Origin: Alteribacter natronophilus
Lineage (GTDB): Bacteria > Bacillota > Bacilli > Bacillales > Salisediminibacteriaceae
Reading direction: 5' to 3'
Length of the DNA: 64,000 nt
Assembly (NCBI RefSeq): GCF_006007885.1
Contig: NZ_VCRO01000002.1
Coordinates: 62,001 to 126,000, forward strand
In this document: piece after piece, positions 63,691 to 64,000 of the stretch
Numbering within the stretch: the first letter of the stretch is position 1
Layout of the letters: each line of letters begins with the position of its first letter
The notes under the pieces: generated by a model
What the model was told of the DNA's origin: nothing
Database searches by the model: none
Seen by the model: the letters and a program-made list of their open reading frames with translations, nothing else
Translations under genes and position numbers: made by a program

Positions 63691-63862
63691 TAGGCTCTGT
63701 TAAAGTCTATTATTGATTTCCTCTCACTGCCCTCCCTTTCCGCGGGCACCACTGCAGCCTCCTCGGGAAACCCCCCCTGCGGGGTCTTCCGTCGGTGCTT
63801 TTCCCGCAGGAGTGTCGGGCGTTCGCTCCATTCAACTTTCTCAAGCCTTAACACAGCCAAAT
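63691..63862. repeat. MITE-like repeat, alternative ends
   Basis: Ends GGCTCTGTTAAAG and CTTAACACAGCC are inverted repeats of a different subtype; the core CTTTCCGCGGGC, GCCTCCTCGGG, CCTGCGGGGTCTTC and GCTTTTCCCGCAGGAG is shared with the other copies. Non-coding. Confidence 0.7.
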
Positions 63863-63907
63863 ATGTATTCAAAAAATGCAGCACAGTAAATCCTGTCTCC
63901 AGCGTAC

Positions 63908-63946
63908 AAAAAAAGAGAGGATGCCTAAGCGGCAGCCTCTCTTTTT
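63908..63946. terminator. Bidirectional terminator near the window edge
   Basis: AAAAAGAGAGG...CCTCTCTTTTT perfect 11-bp stem; probably ends a leftward gene entering from the right edge. Confidence 0.8.
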
Positions 63947-63954
63947 GCGTGCAG

Positions 63955-64000
63955 TCAGCTTTTATCAACCGGAAAAGTCCAGAAGCGTTCCGTGTTCATC
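63955..64000 (-). CDS. Possible 3' end of a gene continuing beyond the window
   Basis: On the minus strand an open frame ends NTERFWTFPVDKS and stop TGA (63955-63957), just before the terminator. Too short to identify; another frame stopping at 63965 is also possible. Confidence 0.3.
   Translation of the reverse strand, partial: MNTERFWTFPVDKS

Overview
The window is a gene-dense stretch (roughly 48-50% GC by eye) of a Gram-positive chromosome. Shine-Dalgarno sites are strong (AGGAGG type), GTG and TTG starts are common, and Bacillus-type families are present: YwbE, CshA, a second YidC, PxpABC, YhfW-like Rieske oxidoreductase, CobW/ZagA under a Zur box, and LtaS-type sulfatase. Several proteins are very acidic, for example the lipoprotein at 32380-33240, and Na+-coupled transport is present (AgcS). 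A haloalkaliphilic member of the Bacillaceae is the best guess; that is inference, not proof.

Layout. 1-10.5 kb: a partial GAF/PAS/GGDEF/EAL protein, a TPP decarboxylase/acetolactate synthase-like enzyme, a PAP2 phosphatase, a membrane metallophosphoesterase, a three-gene translationally coupled pseudopilin operon and a DsbA-like oxidoreductase. 10.7-16.8 kb: glutaminyl-tRNA synthetase, a DUF2071 protein, three perfect DnaA boxes within 96 bp, an endonuclease VIII gene with a frameshift in its zinc finger, and a ParM/ParR-like segregation operon preceded by about 14 helically spaced TGTRYAC-like repeats (a parC-like centromere). 16.8-25.9 kb: ilvE-cstA, DUF421, 3-methyladenine glycosylase, ywbE, a probable SelU-like selenoprotein with an in-frame TGA, a DEAD-box helicase, yidC2 and an RlmI-like methyltransferase. 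25.9-36.3 kb: a six-helix channel-like protein with a collagen-like tail, an fdhF/ydeP-fdhD-moaA molybdenum operon, an acidic lipoprotein, a tryptophan-dioxygenase-like protein and a FAD/Rieske oxidoreductase. 36.4-46.8 kb: an ATP-grasp/alpha-E/transglutaminase operon, MscL with a zinc ribbon, pxpBAC-ridA, a cold-shock protein and CshA. 46.8-52 kb: a 5-FCL-like protein, nested MITE-like repeats, a 15/16 parS site and a Zur-box operon (FAD oxidoreductase and CobW GTPase). 52-64 kb: glycerate kinase, YjiH, AgcS, a diguanylate cyclase, pyridoxine kinase, an M29 aminopeptidase, an LtaS-like enzyme and a small membrane protein.

Themes. Three independent chromosome-maintenance signals (DnaA-box cluster, parMRC, parS) lie within 35 kb, the first two only 1.4 kb apart. 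A family of non-coding repeats with terminal inverted repeats occurs at least six times, with interchangeable internal modules. The most novel items are the chromosomal parMRC beside DnaA boxes, the UGA-containing SelU-like gene, and an uncharacterised FAD enzyme in a Zur-controlled operon. All family calls come from reading translated sequence and motifs; no database search was possible.
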